Source of the DNA: Flavobacteriaceae bacterium UBA4439
GTDB lineage: Bacteria; Bacteroidota; Bacteroidia; Flavobacteriales; Flavobacteriaceae
Direction of reading: 5' to 3'
Length of the DNA: 34,575 nt
Assembly (NCBI GenBank): GCA_002390455.1
Contig: DGPN01000047.1
Coordinates: 96,062-130,636 of the forward strand
Positions within the stretch are counted from its first letter, which is position 1; each line of letters starts with the position of its first letter. The position numbers and the translations under genes are program-made. The notes under the pieces were generated by a model. It was not told where the DNA came from, ran no database searches, and was given only the letters and a program-made list of their open reading frames with translations. This document shows, one piece after another, positions 25,690 through 33,197 of this stretch.

Positions 25690-26511
25690 ATGGCAAAAAC
25701 AAAGGTTCTAATAACAGTTAAAACTTATCCAGCAATTTCTGGAAAATATGATGAATTAGTTTGTACAGCAGGCTTTACCAAAGATGGTAAATGGATTCGA
25801 ATTTATCCTGTTCCTTTCCGAAAAAAGGATTATTCGCAACAATATCGAAAATATGAATGGATTGAACTTGACTTGGTCAGAAATACAAGTGATTTTAGAC
25901 CTGAAAGTTATAGACCATATTCGATGGATAGCGAAATAAAAATTCTTGAGCATATTGATACTGCTGGAAATTGGTATCTACGAAAGAAAGCTGTTCTGAA
26001 CAAAGTATATGAAAATCTTGCAGAATTAATTGAGGAAGCTAAAGACGAAAAAATATGTACTTCACTTGCTGTTTTTAAACCAACAAAGATTAAAGATTTC
26101 GTTGCAAAAGAGGTTGATAGAGAATGGGATAAAAAGAAAATTGCAAAACTAAAAGCTCAGAGAGAACAAGGTAATTTATTTGAACATCCAGAAGATCCTT
26201 TTGAAGTTGTTGATAAATTACCATATAAATTCACTTATGTTCTTGAAGATAATCAAGGTAAGGAAAGCAGAATGATGATTGAGGATTGGGAGATTGGTGC
26301 TTTGTATTGGAGACAATTAGCCAAATATGAGGGAGATGAATCAAAAGCAGTTAATGATGTAAGGAAAAAATACTTTGATGATTTTGCAATGACAAAAGAC
26401 TTGTATTTGTTTTTAGGAACTTCTCAAGTTCATCATCATGTGTCCCACAATCCGTTTATGATTATCGGAACTTTTCATCCAAATGTTGAGAATCAAACAA
26501 AACTCTTTTAA
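25690..26511 (+). CDS. Unrecognised cytoplasmic protein paired with the DUF488 gene
   Basis: 273 residues, with no signal peptide or membrane segment. I do not recognise a named domain. The N-terminus (KVLITVKTYPAISGKYDELV, then CTAGFTKDGKWIRIYPVPFR) is a beta-rich module with many aromatic and basic residues. A charged helical linker (about 135-165) includes KKKIAKLKAQREQGNLFEHP. The C-terminal part has the distinctive IEDWEIGALYWRQL (197-210) and DLYLFLGTSQVHHHVSHNPF (237-256), then MIIGTFHP, which recalls nucleic-acid-binding or base-modification-associated modules. I have an impression, not checked, that this type of protein commonly accompanies DUF488. Tight 3-bp spacing implies stoichiometric expression. 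The insert's right-border repeat begins ten bases after its stop. Confidence 0.75.
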   Translation: MAKTKVLITVKTYPAISGKYDELVCTAGFTKDGKWIRIYPVPFRKKDYSQQYRKYEWIELDLVRNTSDFRPESYRPYSMDSEIKILEHIDTAGNWYLRKKAVLNKVYENLAELIEEAKDEKICTSLAVFKPTKIKDFVAKEVDREWDKKKIAKLKAQREQGNLFEHPEDPFEVVDKLPYKFTYVLEDNQGKESRMMIEDWEIGALYWRQLAKYEGDESKAVNDVRKKYFDDFAMTKDLYLFLGTSQVHHHVSHNPFMIIGTFHPNVENQTKLF

Positions 26512-26520
26512 GAAAACTCC

Positions 26521-26653
26521 ACTGCCAACAATGTGTATGGTTCATTGCGGCTGTATTTTCACAGGAGAAAATTCAACGCAATTTTGCTGTTTTTGGTTAT
26601 GGTCTAAAATACTAGCGTATTTTCTCCACAGCTAAACCTTAGTTGAGACCGTT
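26521..26653 (+). repeat. Right border repeat with ~100-nt imperfect hairpin (attC-like)
   Basis: It starts with ACTGCCAACAATGT (26521-26534) and ends near ACCGTT (26648-26653). Inside, five successive arms pair: GGTT/AACC (26539/26635), GCTGT/ACAGC (26550/26628), GGAGAAAAT/ATTTTCTCC (26564/26619), ACGC/GCGT (26576/26615) and ATTTT/AAAAT (26581/26606). Nearly all unpaired bases between the first four arms lie on the left side, as in single-strand recombination sites. No T-run follows on either strand, so a simple terminator is unlikely. Confidence 0.65.
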
Positions 26654-26671
26654 AATCTTCAGGCAAAAAAC

Positions 26672-27958
26672 CTACCACTTTACCAATACACTTGCGAAAG
26701 CATCAATTGTTTTTTCAATGTCTTCCAACGAAAGTGCATCATTCAAAAAATAACTTTCAAAGGCAGAGGGTGGTAGATAGACCCCTCGATCAAGCATGCC
26801 GTGAAAGTAGTTTTTAAAGTGATCATTATTGCCCAAAGCGGCCGATTCAAAGTCCACTACTGGTTGATCCGTAAAATGCAAAGACAACATGGAGCCATAG
26901 CGATTGATCTGGTAGGGAATTCCTTTTTGATTCAACACCTCCACCATGCCTGCTTCTAATTTTTTGGTTTTATTGTCCAAACTATCAAATATTTCGGGGT
27001 GATCATTGAGGTGGGTGAGCATGGCAAAACCGGCGGCCATGGCGAGCGGGTTTCCGCTGAGTGTACCCGCCTGATAAACAGGCCCCTCGGGAGCCAAATG
27101 GCTCATTATTTCCGCCCTAGCGGCAAAAGCCCCAACGGGCAGTCCTCCGCCCAATACTTTTCCATAAGTCATAATATCCGCAGCCACTCCTAGGGTTTCT
27201 TGTGCACCGCCTTTAGCCAAACGAAAACCGGTCATTACCTCATCAAATATCAAAAGGGTCTGATGGTCATTACAGAGTTTTCGCAATCCCTCTATAAAAC
27301 CACTTTTGGGGGGAATACAGCCCATATTTCCCGCCACGGGTTCTACGATGATGGCGGCGATTTGTTCGGGATGCTGATCAAAGTGGTTGGCTACACTTTC
27401 TAAATCGTTGTATTGGGCCAAAAGGGTATCCTTGGCTGTCCCTTGGGTGACCCCTGGACTATTGGGTGCGCCAAAAGTAACGGCACCACTCCCTGCCTGA
27501 ATCAAAAAGGCATCGGAATGACCGTGATAACAACCAGCAAATTTGATGATTTTTTCACGCCCAGTATAGCCTCTGGCCAATCGGACAGCACTCATACAGG
27601 CTTCCGTACCAGAATTGACCATTCTGATTTTATCAATGTTGGGTACCATTTGCACCGCCAATTCCGCGATTTGGGTTTCCAGTTCGGTAGGCATACCATA
27701 GGAAGTACCTCGATCGGCTCTTTCTTTTACCGCTTCTATAACAGGTTCAAAAGCATGACCCAAAATCATCGGACCCCAACTGGAGATATAATCGATCAAG
27801 GTATTGCCATCCTCATCGAAGAGGTAAGCCCCTTTGGCTTTTTGAACAAAAATGGGAGTTCCTCCCACCGCTTGGAAAGCTCGAACTGGGGAGTTAACCC
27901 CACCGGGGATAACTTTTTGAGCGGATTGAAATAGGGCACTACTTCTTTGATATTGCAT
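26672..27958 (-). CDS. hemL: Glutamate-1-semialdehyde 2,1-aminomutase
   Basis: PLP-dependent enzyme making 5-aminolevulinate for heme by the C5 pathway. The 428-residue length is normal. Signatures are IPGGVNSPVRAF at the N-terminus, MVNSGTEACMSAVRLARGYTGR, GCYHGHSDAFL, LIFDEVMTGFRL and the PLP-lysine segment MTYGKVLGGGLPVGAFA. It begins one base after the stop of the GH73/LysM lipoprotein gene and is the last gene of a three-gene minus-strand operon. It converges on the AT-rich insert, with 160 nt between, most of it occupied by the hairpin repeat. The intact reading frame shows the insertion did not damage it. Confidence 0.97.
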   Translation of the reverse strand: MQYQRSSALFQSAQKVIPGGVNSPVRAFQAVGGTPIFVQKAKGAYLFDEDGNTLIDYISSWGPMILGHAFEPVIEAVKERADRGTSYGMPTELETQIAELAVQMVPNIDKIRMVNSGTEACMSAVRLARGYTGREKIIKFAGCYHGHSDAFLIQAGSGAVTFGAPNSPGVTQGTAKDTLLAQYNDLESVANHFDQHPEQIAAIIVEPVAGNMGCIPPKSGFIEGLRKLCNDHQTLLIFDEVMTGFRLAKGGAQETLGVAADIMTYGKVLGGGLPVGAFAARAEIMSHLAPEGPVYQAGTLSGNPLAMAAGFAMLTHLNDHPEIFDSLDNKTKKLEAGMVEVLNQKGIPYQINRYGSMLSLHFTDQPVVDFESAALGNNDHFKNYFHGMLDRGVYLPPSAFESYFLNDALSLEDIEKTIDAFASVLVKW

Positions 27959-27959
27959 A

Positions 27960-28784
27960 CTATTTTGCTTGGGGAATGATTAAGTTTTGACCCAAAAATA
28001 TGGTGTTGTTTTCGATTTTATTCTCTTGTACAATCAGTTCTAAATCCACTTGGTATTTTTTGGAAATGGAATAGAGGGTATCTCCTTTTTGTACTTGGTG
28101 GACTTTCTCGAGAGCAATTTCGGGGGTGCTTTCCGTTTCTTTATTCGTCTTCTTTTTTTTGAGATCATAACGATCCAATCGGTAACGCTCAATCAAACTG
28201 ATGAGTTTATCGGGATATTTGGGGTCGGTGGCATAGCCGGCTTTTTTAAGACCTTTGGCCCAGGCTTTGTAATCGTGTTTTTTGTAGTCGAAAAGGAAAT
28301 CGTAGCGCGAACGGGTGGTCAAAAATAGGGAATGATCCCTGTAAGATTTGCGGGGGTCTTTGTATACCCTAAAACATTCTCCTTTTTCATCGTCGTCGTG
28401 ATAAATGCGCTCACCGCGCCATTCTCTATGGCATTTGATCCCAAAGTGATTGTTGGCCTGAGTGGCCAGTCGGCTGTCTCCCATTCCAGATTCGAGTATG
28501 CCTTGGGCTAGGGTAATACTGGCAGGAATGTCATAGGATTTCATCTCTTGTTGCGCCACTTCGGCATAGGTTTTCACATAACGATCAACCCGCTCGGCTA
28601 CTGATAATTTCCTAGTATTTTCAAAGGATTTTATTTTGGTTTCAGGTAGCTTGGCCTTGACGTTTTCCGTCGATGGTGTAATGGTTGAAGGGGCGTTAAT
28701 TTTTACCTTTTTGGCACTGCCACAACTATTGAGCAATAGTGTCAATAGAAGCAAAGTAGTTGTCAAACAATGATTTTGGGCCAT
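27960..28784 (-). CDS. GH73 glucosaminidase lipoprotein with LysM domain
   Basis: Predicted peptidoglycan hydrolase anchored at the envelope. 274 residues from ATG 28784: a lipoprotein signal with lipobox LNSC (Cys21), a linker, and a glucosaminidase domain (about 75-215) with the catalytic Glu in LAQGILESGMGDS, NNHFGIKCH and the GYATDPKYPDKL motif. A C-terminal LysM repeat follows (about 230-274, VQKGDTLYSISKKYQVDLEL). The frame stays open upstream to 28871, but that section overlaps the preceding deaminase gene in another frame and lacks the signal peptide position. It overlaps that gene by 22 bases and ends one base before hemL. FlgJ/Bax-like enzymes are the closest relatives by layout. 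Confidence 0.92.
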   Translation of the reverse strand: MAQNHCLTTTLLLLTLLLNSCGSAKKVKINAPSTITPSTENVKAKLPETKIKSFENTRKLSVAERVDRYVKTYAEVAQQEMKSYDIPASITLAQGILESGMGDSRLATQANNHFGIKCHREWRGERIYHDDDEKGECFRVYKDPRKSYRDHSLFLTTRSRYDFLFDYKKHDYKAWAKGLKKAGYATDPKYPDKLISLIERYRLDRYDLKKKKTNKETESTPEIALEKVHQVQKGDTLYSISKKYQVDLELIVQENKIENNTIFLGQNLIIPQAK

Positions 28785-29665
28785 TTTTTTTGTGTTAGTT
28801 TTTGGTTCATGCCTTCGATGCCTTGTAATCCTCCCGTATGGATGATCAATATTTTTTTGTCCGAATGCCATTGTCTATTTTTTATAAGATCAAAAATACC
28901 AAAAAGGAGCTTTCCTGTATAAACGGGATCCAATGGAGTTTTAAAATTTTTATTAAAGGTATTGATGAATTCAATCAAAGGGATGGAAACTTTGGCATAT
29001 CCCCCAAAGGTGTAATCGTGATTGAGACTCCAATTTTGATTTGCTGTCCATTTTTTGATTTCTGTTTCCAAAGTCTGATTTCTCAAAGCCGAAAAACCCA
29101 CTACCTTTTGATGGGGCAGAGCACTATCAATCAAGCCAGCCAAAGTTCCCCCAGTACCCACACTGCAGGCAATCAAATCAAAGTGTGAATCGTCTTCCGT
29201 AAGTATTTCCTTACATCCTTTTACGGCCAAAGCGTTGCTTCCCCCCTCAGGAATAAGATAAAAGTTCCCGAATTGATGTTGAAGTTGATCGATGAGCTGT
29301 ACTTGACTTTTGAGTCGGTAGTCTAGCCGAGAAATAGAGTGCAAGGTCATCCCTTGGTCTTTACAAAACTGTAGGGTGGGATTGAGTTTTCGGGCTTCCT
29401 CCCCTCTGACGATACCGATGGATTTTAAACCTTCGATCTTTGCGGCAGCGGCAGTGGCTGCCAAATGATTGGAGAAAGGACCACCAAAAGTCAATAGGGT
29501 ATGATATCCTTTGGCTTGGGCTTGTCGTAGGTTGTATTTTAATTTTCGGAATTTGTTTCCAGAAACAGTAGGGTGCAATAAGTCCTCTCTCTTTAGGGTG
29601 ATTTCAATACCGTTTATGGAAGTCAGGAATTGATTGACTGATTTTTGATCTATAAATAAGGACAT
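28763..29665 (-). CDS. PLP-dependent ACC deaminase / D-cysteine desulfhydrase family protein
   Basis: 300 residues of the tryptophan-synthase-beta (fold II) PLP family. The PLP lysine lies in SGNKFRKLKYNL, substrate contacts in FGGPFSNHLAATAAAAK, and the phosphate-binding glycine run in SVGTGGTLAGL. Members act as 1-aminocyclopropane-1-carboxylate deaminases or D-cysteine desulfhydrases; in non-plant-associated bacteria the latter is more likely, but sequence alone does not decide. It is the first gene of the operon with the GH73 lipoprotein and hemL, with a TAATTTTG promoter box 7 nt before its ATG. Its 3' end overlaps the next gene by 22 bases. Confidence 0.9.
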   Translation of the reverse strand: MSLFIDQKSVNQFLTSINGIEITLKREDLLHPTVSGNKFRKLKYNLRQAQAKGYHTLLTFGGPFSNHLAATAAAAKIEGLKSIGIVRGEEARKLNPTLQFCKDQGMTLHSISRLDYRLKSQVQLIDQLQHQFGNFYLIPEGGSNALAVKGCKEILTEDDSHFDLIACSVGTGGTLAGLIDSALPHQKVVGFSALRNQTLETEIKKWTANQNWSLNHDYTFGGYAKVSIPLIEFINTFNKNFKTPLDPVYTGKLLFGIFDLIKNRQWHSDKKILIIHTGGLQGIEGMNQKLTQKKWPKIIV

Positions 29666-29672
29666 ATCAAAG

Positions 29673-29680
29673 CAAAATTA
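29673..29680 (-). promoter_or_regulatory. -7 element of the deaminase-GH73-hemL operon
   Basis: Minus-strand TAATTTTG ends 7 nt before the ATG at 29665. This implies a very short or absent leader. No -33 TTG was found at the usual spacing. Confidence 0.4.
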
Positions 29681-29702
29681 AAGGATAAACTTGAAATATG
29701 GC

Positions 29703-29710
29703 TACCTTTG
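29703..29710 (+). promoter_or_regulatory. -7 element of the DUF5522 gene
   Basis: TACCTTTG ends 10 nt before the ATG at 29721, divergent from the operon promoter 22 nt away. The upstream TTG at 29691 is too close to be the -33 box. Confidence 0.45.
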
Positions 29711-29720
29711 GAATTGAGAT

Positions 29721-29873
29721 ATGGAACATGATTTACCCCTAGAAGAAGAAGACTTTTACCTTTCCCCAGAGGGATATCGAGTCTTCACTGAAAAGTATCA
29801 CCTTAAGAGAGGTTACTGTTGTCGTTCCAATTGCCGACATTGCCCCTATGGTTTTGACCCCAAAAAGGGCTAA
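29721..29873 (+). CDS. DUF5522-type small cysteine-rich protein
   Basis: 50 residues, beginning MEHDLPLEEEDFYLSPEGYR and ending GFDPKKG. The C-terminal GYCCRSNCRHCPYG holds four cysteines and a histidine, suggesting metal binding (zinc or iron). The sequence fits the short DUF5522 family found across Bacteroidota; function unknown. It is preceded by a TACCTTTG promoter box and followed after 44 nt by the DUF4136 lipoprotein gene on the same strand, probably in one transcript. Confidence 0.85.
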   Translation: MEHDLPLEEEDFYLSPEGYRVFTEKYHLKRGYCCRSNCRHCPYGFDPKKG

Positions 29874-29917
29874 AAATTTCGGCATAGTTTTTGTTTCTAT
29901 AATATAAAAATATCCTT

Positions 29918-30442
29918 ATGAAAAATATTCTTCTATTATTGATGGCAATCCTCATCCTAGGATGCAGTTCCATCAGTGTTTTTACAGACCATGATTCGGG
30001 AGTTGATTTTTCAAAGTACAAGACATTTGCTTATTTCAAACCCGGAATCGATAAGGTTGAAATTTCAGACCTAGACAAACGGAGGATTTTAAAAGCTATC
30101 GACATTCAAATGGCTCAAAAATCAATGTTGAAATCGGAACTGCCCGATCTATTGGTAAGTATCAATACAACCGCCAAAGAAAAGGTATATGTCAACAACA
30201 TTAATAATGGTTTTTGGGGCTGGGGATGGAATCCATGGATGTGGGGACCTAACCAAAATACTGTTTCGAGCAGAACCGAAGGGGTGTTATATATTGATTT
30301 GATTGATGCCAAAACCAAACAGTTGGTATGGCAAGGCAAAGGAAAAGGTGGAATCAGTGAATACACTAAAAACCGAGATGAACGGATCGGAATTTTTGTT
30401 GCGGAAATCCTTAAAAACTATCCTCCTGAAGCTGCCCTTTAA
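29918..30442 (+). CDS. DUF4136 domain lipoprotein
   Basis: 174 residues. A lipoprotein signal ends at ILGC (Cys16), and a DUF4136 domain begins DFSKYKTFAYFKPG and continues through DLLVSINTTAKEK to GVLYIDLIDAKTKQLVWQGKG, the usual conserved end of the family. A Trp/Asn/Gly-rich loop (FWGWGWNPWMWGPNQ) sits in the middle. Function is unknown; the protein should be lipid-anchored in the envelope. Its TAA overlaps the convergent alaS stop by four bases (TTAA serves both strands), leaving no room for a terminator between the genes. Confidence 0.9.
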   Translation: MKNILLLLMAILILGCSSISVFTDHDSGVDFSKYKTFAYFKPGIDKVEISDLDKRRILKAIDIQMAQKSMLKSELPDLLVSINTTAKEKVYVNNINNGFWGWGWNPWMWGPNQNTVSSRTEGVLYIDLIDAKTKQLVWQGKGKGGISEYTKNRDERIGIFVAEILKNYPPEAAL

Positions 30443-33054
30443 GAAGGAATTAGGTCTTTTGCCGCTTTTATAGCTTGGGGTATTCCTGCTGGGTTTTTTC
30501 CTCCAGCAGTAGCGAAAAAGGGTTGTCCCCCTCCTCCACCTTGAATGTATTGGCCCAGTTCTCGTACCACCTTGCCAGCGTCCATACCTTTTTCGCTTAC
30601 CAGTTTTTTGGAGACATAACAGCTCAGTATGGGCTTATCACCTTTGGCAGAACCTATTACCAAAAAGAGGTCATTACGATCTTTTCCCAAAGCAAAAGCG
30701 AGGTCTTTAATAGATTGTGCATCCAGATCAACGGATTTGGCCAAAAAGGCAATACCATTGAGTTCTTGAATTTCTGCTTGAGCTTCTTTTGCTAAAATTT
30801 GAATTTTTATTTTTCTGAGTACGGCGAGTTCTTTTTTGAGACCAGTATTTTCGTTTTGTAATTGGGTGACTGCTTTGGTCAAGTCCTGAGGATTCTTTAG
30901 CAAAGTATTGACTTGTTGCAGAAGTTGGTTTTGGTCTTCAAAATACTGGAGGGCGGCCTCCCCAGTGATCGCTTCGATCCTTCTGATACCTGCGGCTACT
31001 GCCGTTTCGGTGGTAATCTTAAAATGCCAAATATCGGAAGTGTTTTCTACATGGGTTCCCCCACAGAGCTCAATGGATTGGCCAAAACGAATGGTTCTAA
31101 CAGTATCCCCATATTTTTCGCCAAATAATGCCATAGCTCCAGAGGAGAGGGCTTGTTCGTAGGGAACATTTCTGTTTTCCTCTAATGGAATTTGCTCTTT
31201 GATTCTCGCATTGACAAATTGCTCGACAGCCATTAATTCCTCCGGACTGAGTTTGGCGAAGTGGGAAAAGTCAAAACGGAACATTCCCGAATGTACCATA
31301 GACCCTTTTTGCTCGACGTGTGTTCCCAAAATAGATCGAAGCGCCTGATGCATCAGATGCGTAGCACTGTGGTTACAAGCGGTTTTAAAACGCTGACCTC
31401 GATCCACTACAGCATTGAATTTGACATTGAGATCGTCTGGTAAGGTTTTAGAGTAATGGAGGATGAGGTTGTTTTCCTTTTTGGTATCCACAATATAGTG
31501 CAGCGCCCCATTGGGAGCTTCGAGGTATCCTTTATCCCCAACTTGTCCGCCACTATCGGGGTAGAAAGGGGTGATATTAAAAACCAATTGGAAAAATTCC
31601 CCTTCTTTTTTAGAATTTACTTTTCGGTATTTGGTAATGCTAACGTTGGTACTCAAGAGATCATATCCTACAAATTCTTCTTCGTCGTCTTCTTTCAGTA
31701 TTTGCCAATCGTCTGTGGCAGATACAGCTGCAGCCCTTGATCGTTCTTTTTGTTTTGCCATCTGAGCGTCAAAACCTTTTTCATCTACTTCATAGCCTCG
31801 CTCTCTTGCGATAAGTGCAGTCAGGTCGAGGGGAAAACCAAAAGTATCGTAGAGTTCGAAGGCCTTGGAGCCGCTGACAATCTTGTCTTTGGAAGACGCC
31901 AAAACCGTATCTAAGAGAGTAAGTCCCTGGTCGAGAGTTTTGAGAAAAGAAGTTTCTTCCTCACGAATCACATTGGCAGAAATACTTTTTTGTTTGTCCA
32001 GTTCGGGAAAAATAGGTTTGAGTTGGTTGTTGAGGGTTTCCACCAAATGATGAATAAATGGTTCCTTCTGGTTGAGAAAGGTAAAACCATATCGTATGGC
32101 TCTTCTGAGAATCCTTCTGATCACATATCCAGCACCAGTATTGGAGGGTAGCTGGCCATCGGCTATGGCGAGGTAAACGGTTCTGAGGTGATCAGCAATA
32201 ACCCTAATGGCTCTGTCGGTGTTTAGTTCTGTCCCGTATTTTGAGGCCGTTAGGGTTTCAATTTCTTTGATCAGTGGAGTAAAAACATCGGTATCGTAAT
32301 TGGAGGTTTTGCCTTGCAAAACCATACACAATCTTTCGAAGCCCATTCCTGTATCAACGTGTTTCTGGGGAAGAGTCTCGAGGCTGCCATCGGCTTTACG
32401 ATTGAATTCTATAAATACCAAATTCCAAACTTCTATGACTTGTGGATGATCTTGGTTGACCAAATTGGCACCGGGTATTTTGGCTTTTTCCTCATCGCTT
32501 CTAAGATCGATGTGGATTTCGGAGCAGGGACCGCAGGGTCCTTGATCGCCCATTTCCCAAAAGTTGTCTTTTTTATTGCCCAACAAAACCCTTTCCTCGG
32601 GAACGATGGCATTCCAGTAATCAAAAGCTTCAGTGTCTTTAGTAAGCTTTTCGGCTGGATCCCCTTCAAATATGGTGACGTAAATTATTTTTGGGTCGAT
32701 TTTATAAACCTCGGTCAAAAGTTCCCATGCCCAAGCTATGGCTTCTTTTTTAAAATAATCACCAAAGCTCCAGTTTCCCAACATTTCAAAAAAGGTGTGG
32801 TGATAAGTATCAATTCCAACTTCCTCAAGGTCGTTGTGTTTTCCAGAAACCCTTAGGCATTTTTGGGTATCGGCTATCCTATTGTTTTTGGGTTTTTGAT
32901 GTCCCAAAAAATAAGGTTTAAATTGATTCATCCCTGCATTGGTAAACATCAAAGTGGGATCATCCTTAATGACCATAGGAGCAGAGGGTACGATCGTATG
33001 GGCTTTTGACTCAAAAAATTGTAGAAATTGTTTTCTGACTTCGGCGGATTTCAT
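30439..33054 (-). CDS. alaS: Alanyl-tRNA synthetase
   Basis: Charges tRNA-Ala and edits mischarged Ser/Gly. 871 residues, full length. The class II catalytic domain starts at KSAEVRKQFLQFFESKAH, with the characteristic DPTLMFTNAGMNQFKPYFLG. The editing domain carries the zinc-binding HSATHLMHQAL (HxxxH) and ELCGGTHVENT. The C-terminal DHHA1-type domain ends with VRELGQYIQGGGGGQPFFATAGG. It is monocistronic by position: divergent from the M23 peptidase gene with its own TATATTTG box, and convergent with DUF4136 at the 3' end. Confidence 0.98.
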   Translation of the reverse strand: MKSAEVRKQFLQFFESKAHTIVPSAPMVIKDDPTLMFTNAGMNQFKPYFLGHQKPKNNRIADTQKCLRVSGKHNDLEEVGIDTYHHTFFEMLGNWSFGDYFKKEAIAWAWELLTEVYKIDPKIIYVTIFEGDPAEKLTKDTEAFDYWNAIVPEERVLLGNKKDNFWEMGDQGPCGPCSEIHIDLRSDEEKAKIPGANLVNQDHPQVIEVWNLVFIEFNRKADGSLETLPQKHVDTGMGFERLCMVLQGKTSNYDTDVFTPLIKEIETLTASKYGTELNTDRAIRVIADHLRTVYLAIADGQLPSNTGAGYVIRRILRRAIRYGFTFLNQKEPFIHHLVETLNNQLKPIFPELDKQKSISANVIREEETSFLKTLDQGLTLLDTVLASSKDKIVSGSKAFELYDTFGFPLDLTALIARERGYEVDEKGFDAQMAKQKERSRAAAVSATDDWQILKEDDEEEFVGYDLLSTNVSITKYRKVNSKKEGEFFQLVFNITPFYPDSGGQVGDKGYLEAPNGALHYIVDTKKENNLILHYSKTLPDDLNVKFNAVVDRGQRFKTACNHSATHLMHQALRSILGTHVEQKGSMVHSGMFRFDFSHFAKLSPEELMAVEQFVNARIKEQIPLEENRNVPYEQALSSGAMALFGEKYGDTVRTIRFGQSIELCGGTHVENTSDIWHFKITTETAVAAGIRRIEAITGEAALQYFEDQNQLLQQVNTLLKNPQDLTKAVTQLQNENTGLKKELAVLRKIKIQILAKEAQAEIQELNGIAFLAKSVDLDAQSIKDLAFALGKDRNDLFLVIGSAKGDKPILSCYVSKKLVSEKGMDAGKVVRELGQYIQGGGGGQPFFATAGGKNPAGIPQAIKAAKDLIPS

Positions 33055-33081
33055 AAACGGCTTCGATGTTTAAAAGCTCCA

Positions 33082-33089
33082 CAAATATA
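33082..33089 (-). promoter_or_regulatory. -7 element of alaS
   Basis: Minus-strand TATATTTG ends 27 nt before the alaS ATG. No TTG at -33 spacing is visible. The same octamer faces the other way for the M23 gene and also serves tRNA-Val. Confidence 0.45.
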
Positions 33090-33150
33090 GTTCATTAGAT
33101 TGATAGGATTGGTGAAAATAAAGGGAAGTGCTGATGATTTAGATAATTTG

Positions 33151-33158
33151 TATATTTG
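33151..33158 (+). promoter_or_regulatory. -7 element of the M23 peptidase - MerR operon
   Basis: TATATTTG ends 39 nt before the ATG at 33198. It also lies ahead of the in-frame TTG at 33168, which would leave almost no leader and is therefore less likely as the start. Confidence 0.45.
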
Positions 33159-33197
33159 TAGATTGTATTGAGTTCTTTTTGGCTCTTAAAACCTATT

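Larger units (their letters stand above)
24046..26653 (+). mobile_element. Candidate gene-cassette array (three AT-rich genes between GCCAAC/GTTGGC repeats)
   Basis: Three plus-strand genes lie between core genes (lysS unit and hemL) and differ sharply in composition: sampled 60-base lines at 24121 and 25261 hold 15 and 13 G/C, against 28 at 22381 in lysS. Related repeats sit at each border. GTAGCCAACAATGT (24046-24059) and GTAGCCAACACCGT (24728-24741) are direct repeats around the methyltransferase. GTTGGCAGT (24740-24748) and ACTGCCAAC (26521-26529) are perfect inverted repeats around the DUF488 pair. No integrase or transposase is present in the window, so any mobilisation would act in trans. 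The cassette interpretation is inference; the repeats and composition are seen directly. Confidence 0.5.

Noticed and set aside
26564..26627. Ordinary rho-independent terminator for hemL or the DUF488 operon
   Set aside because: The GGAGAAAAT/ATTTTCTCC arms are separated by 46 nt and neither side is followed by a T-run.
26521..26653. True integron attC site
   Set aside because: The ends TGCCAAC and GTTAATC do not fit RYYYAAC/GTTRRRY and no integron integrase is in the window, so I call it attC-like only.
27413..27934. 173-codon open frame on the plus strand, antisense to hemL
   Set aside because: Shadow of hemL; low-complexity Ser/Thr/Phe translation without domain signatures.
32314..32856. 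180-codon open frame on the plus strand, antisense to alaS
   Set aside because: Shadow of the alaS catalytic domain; no plausible promoter or family motif.
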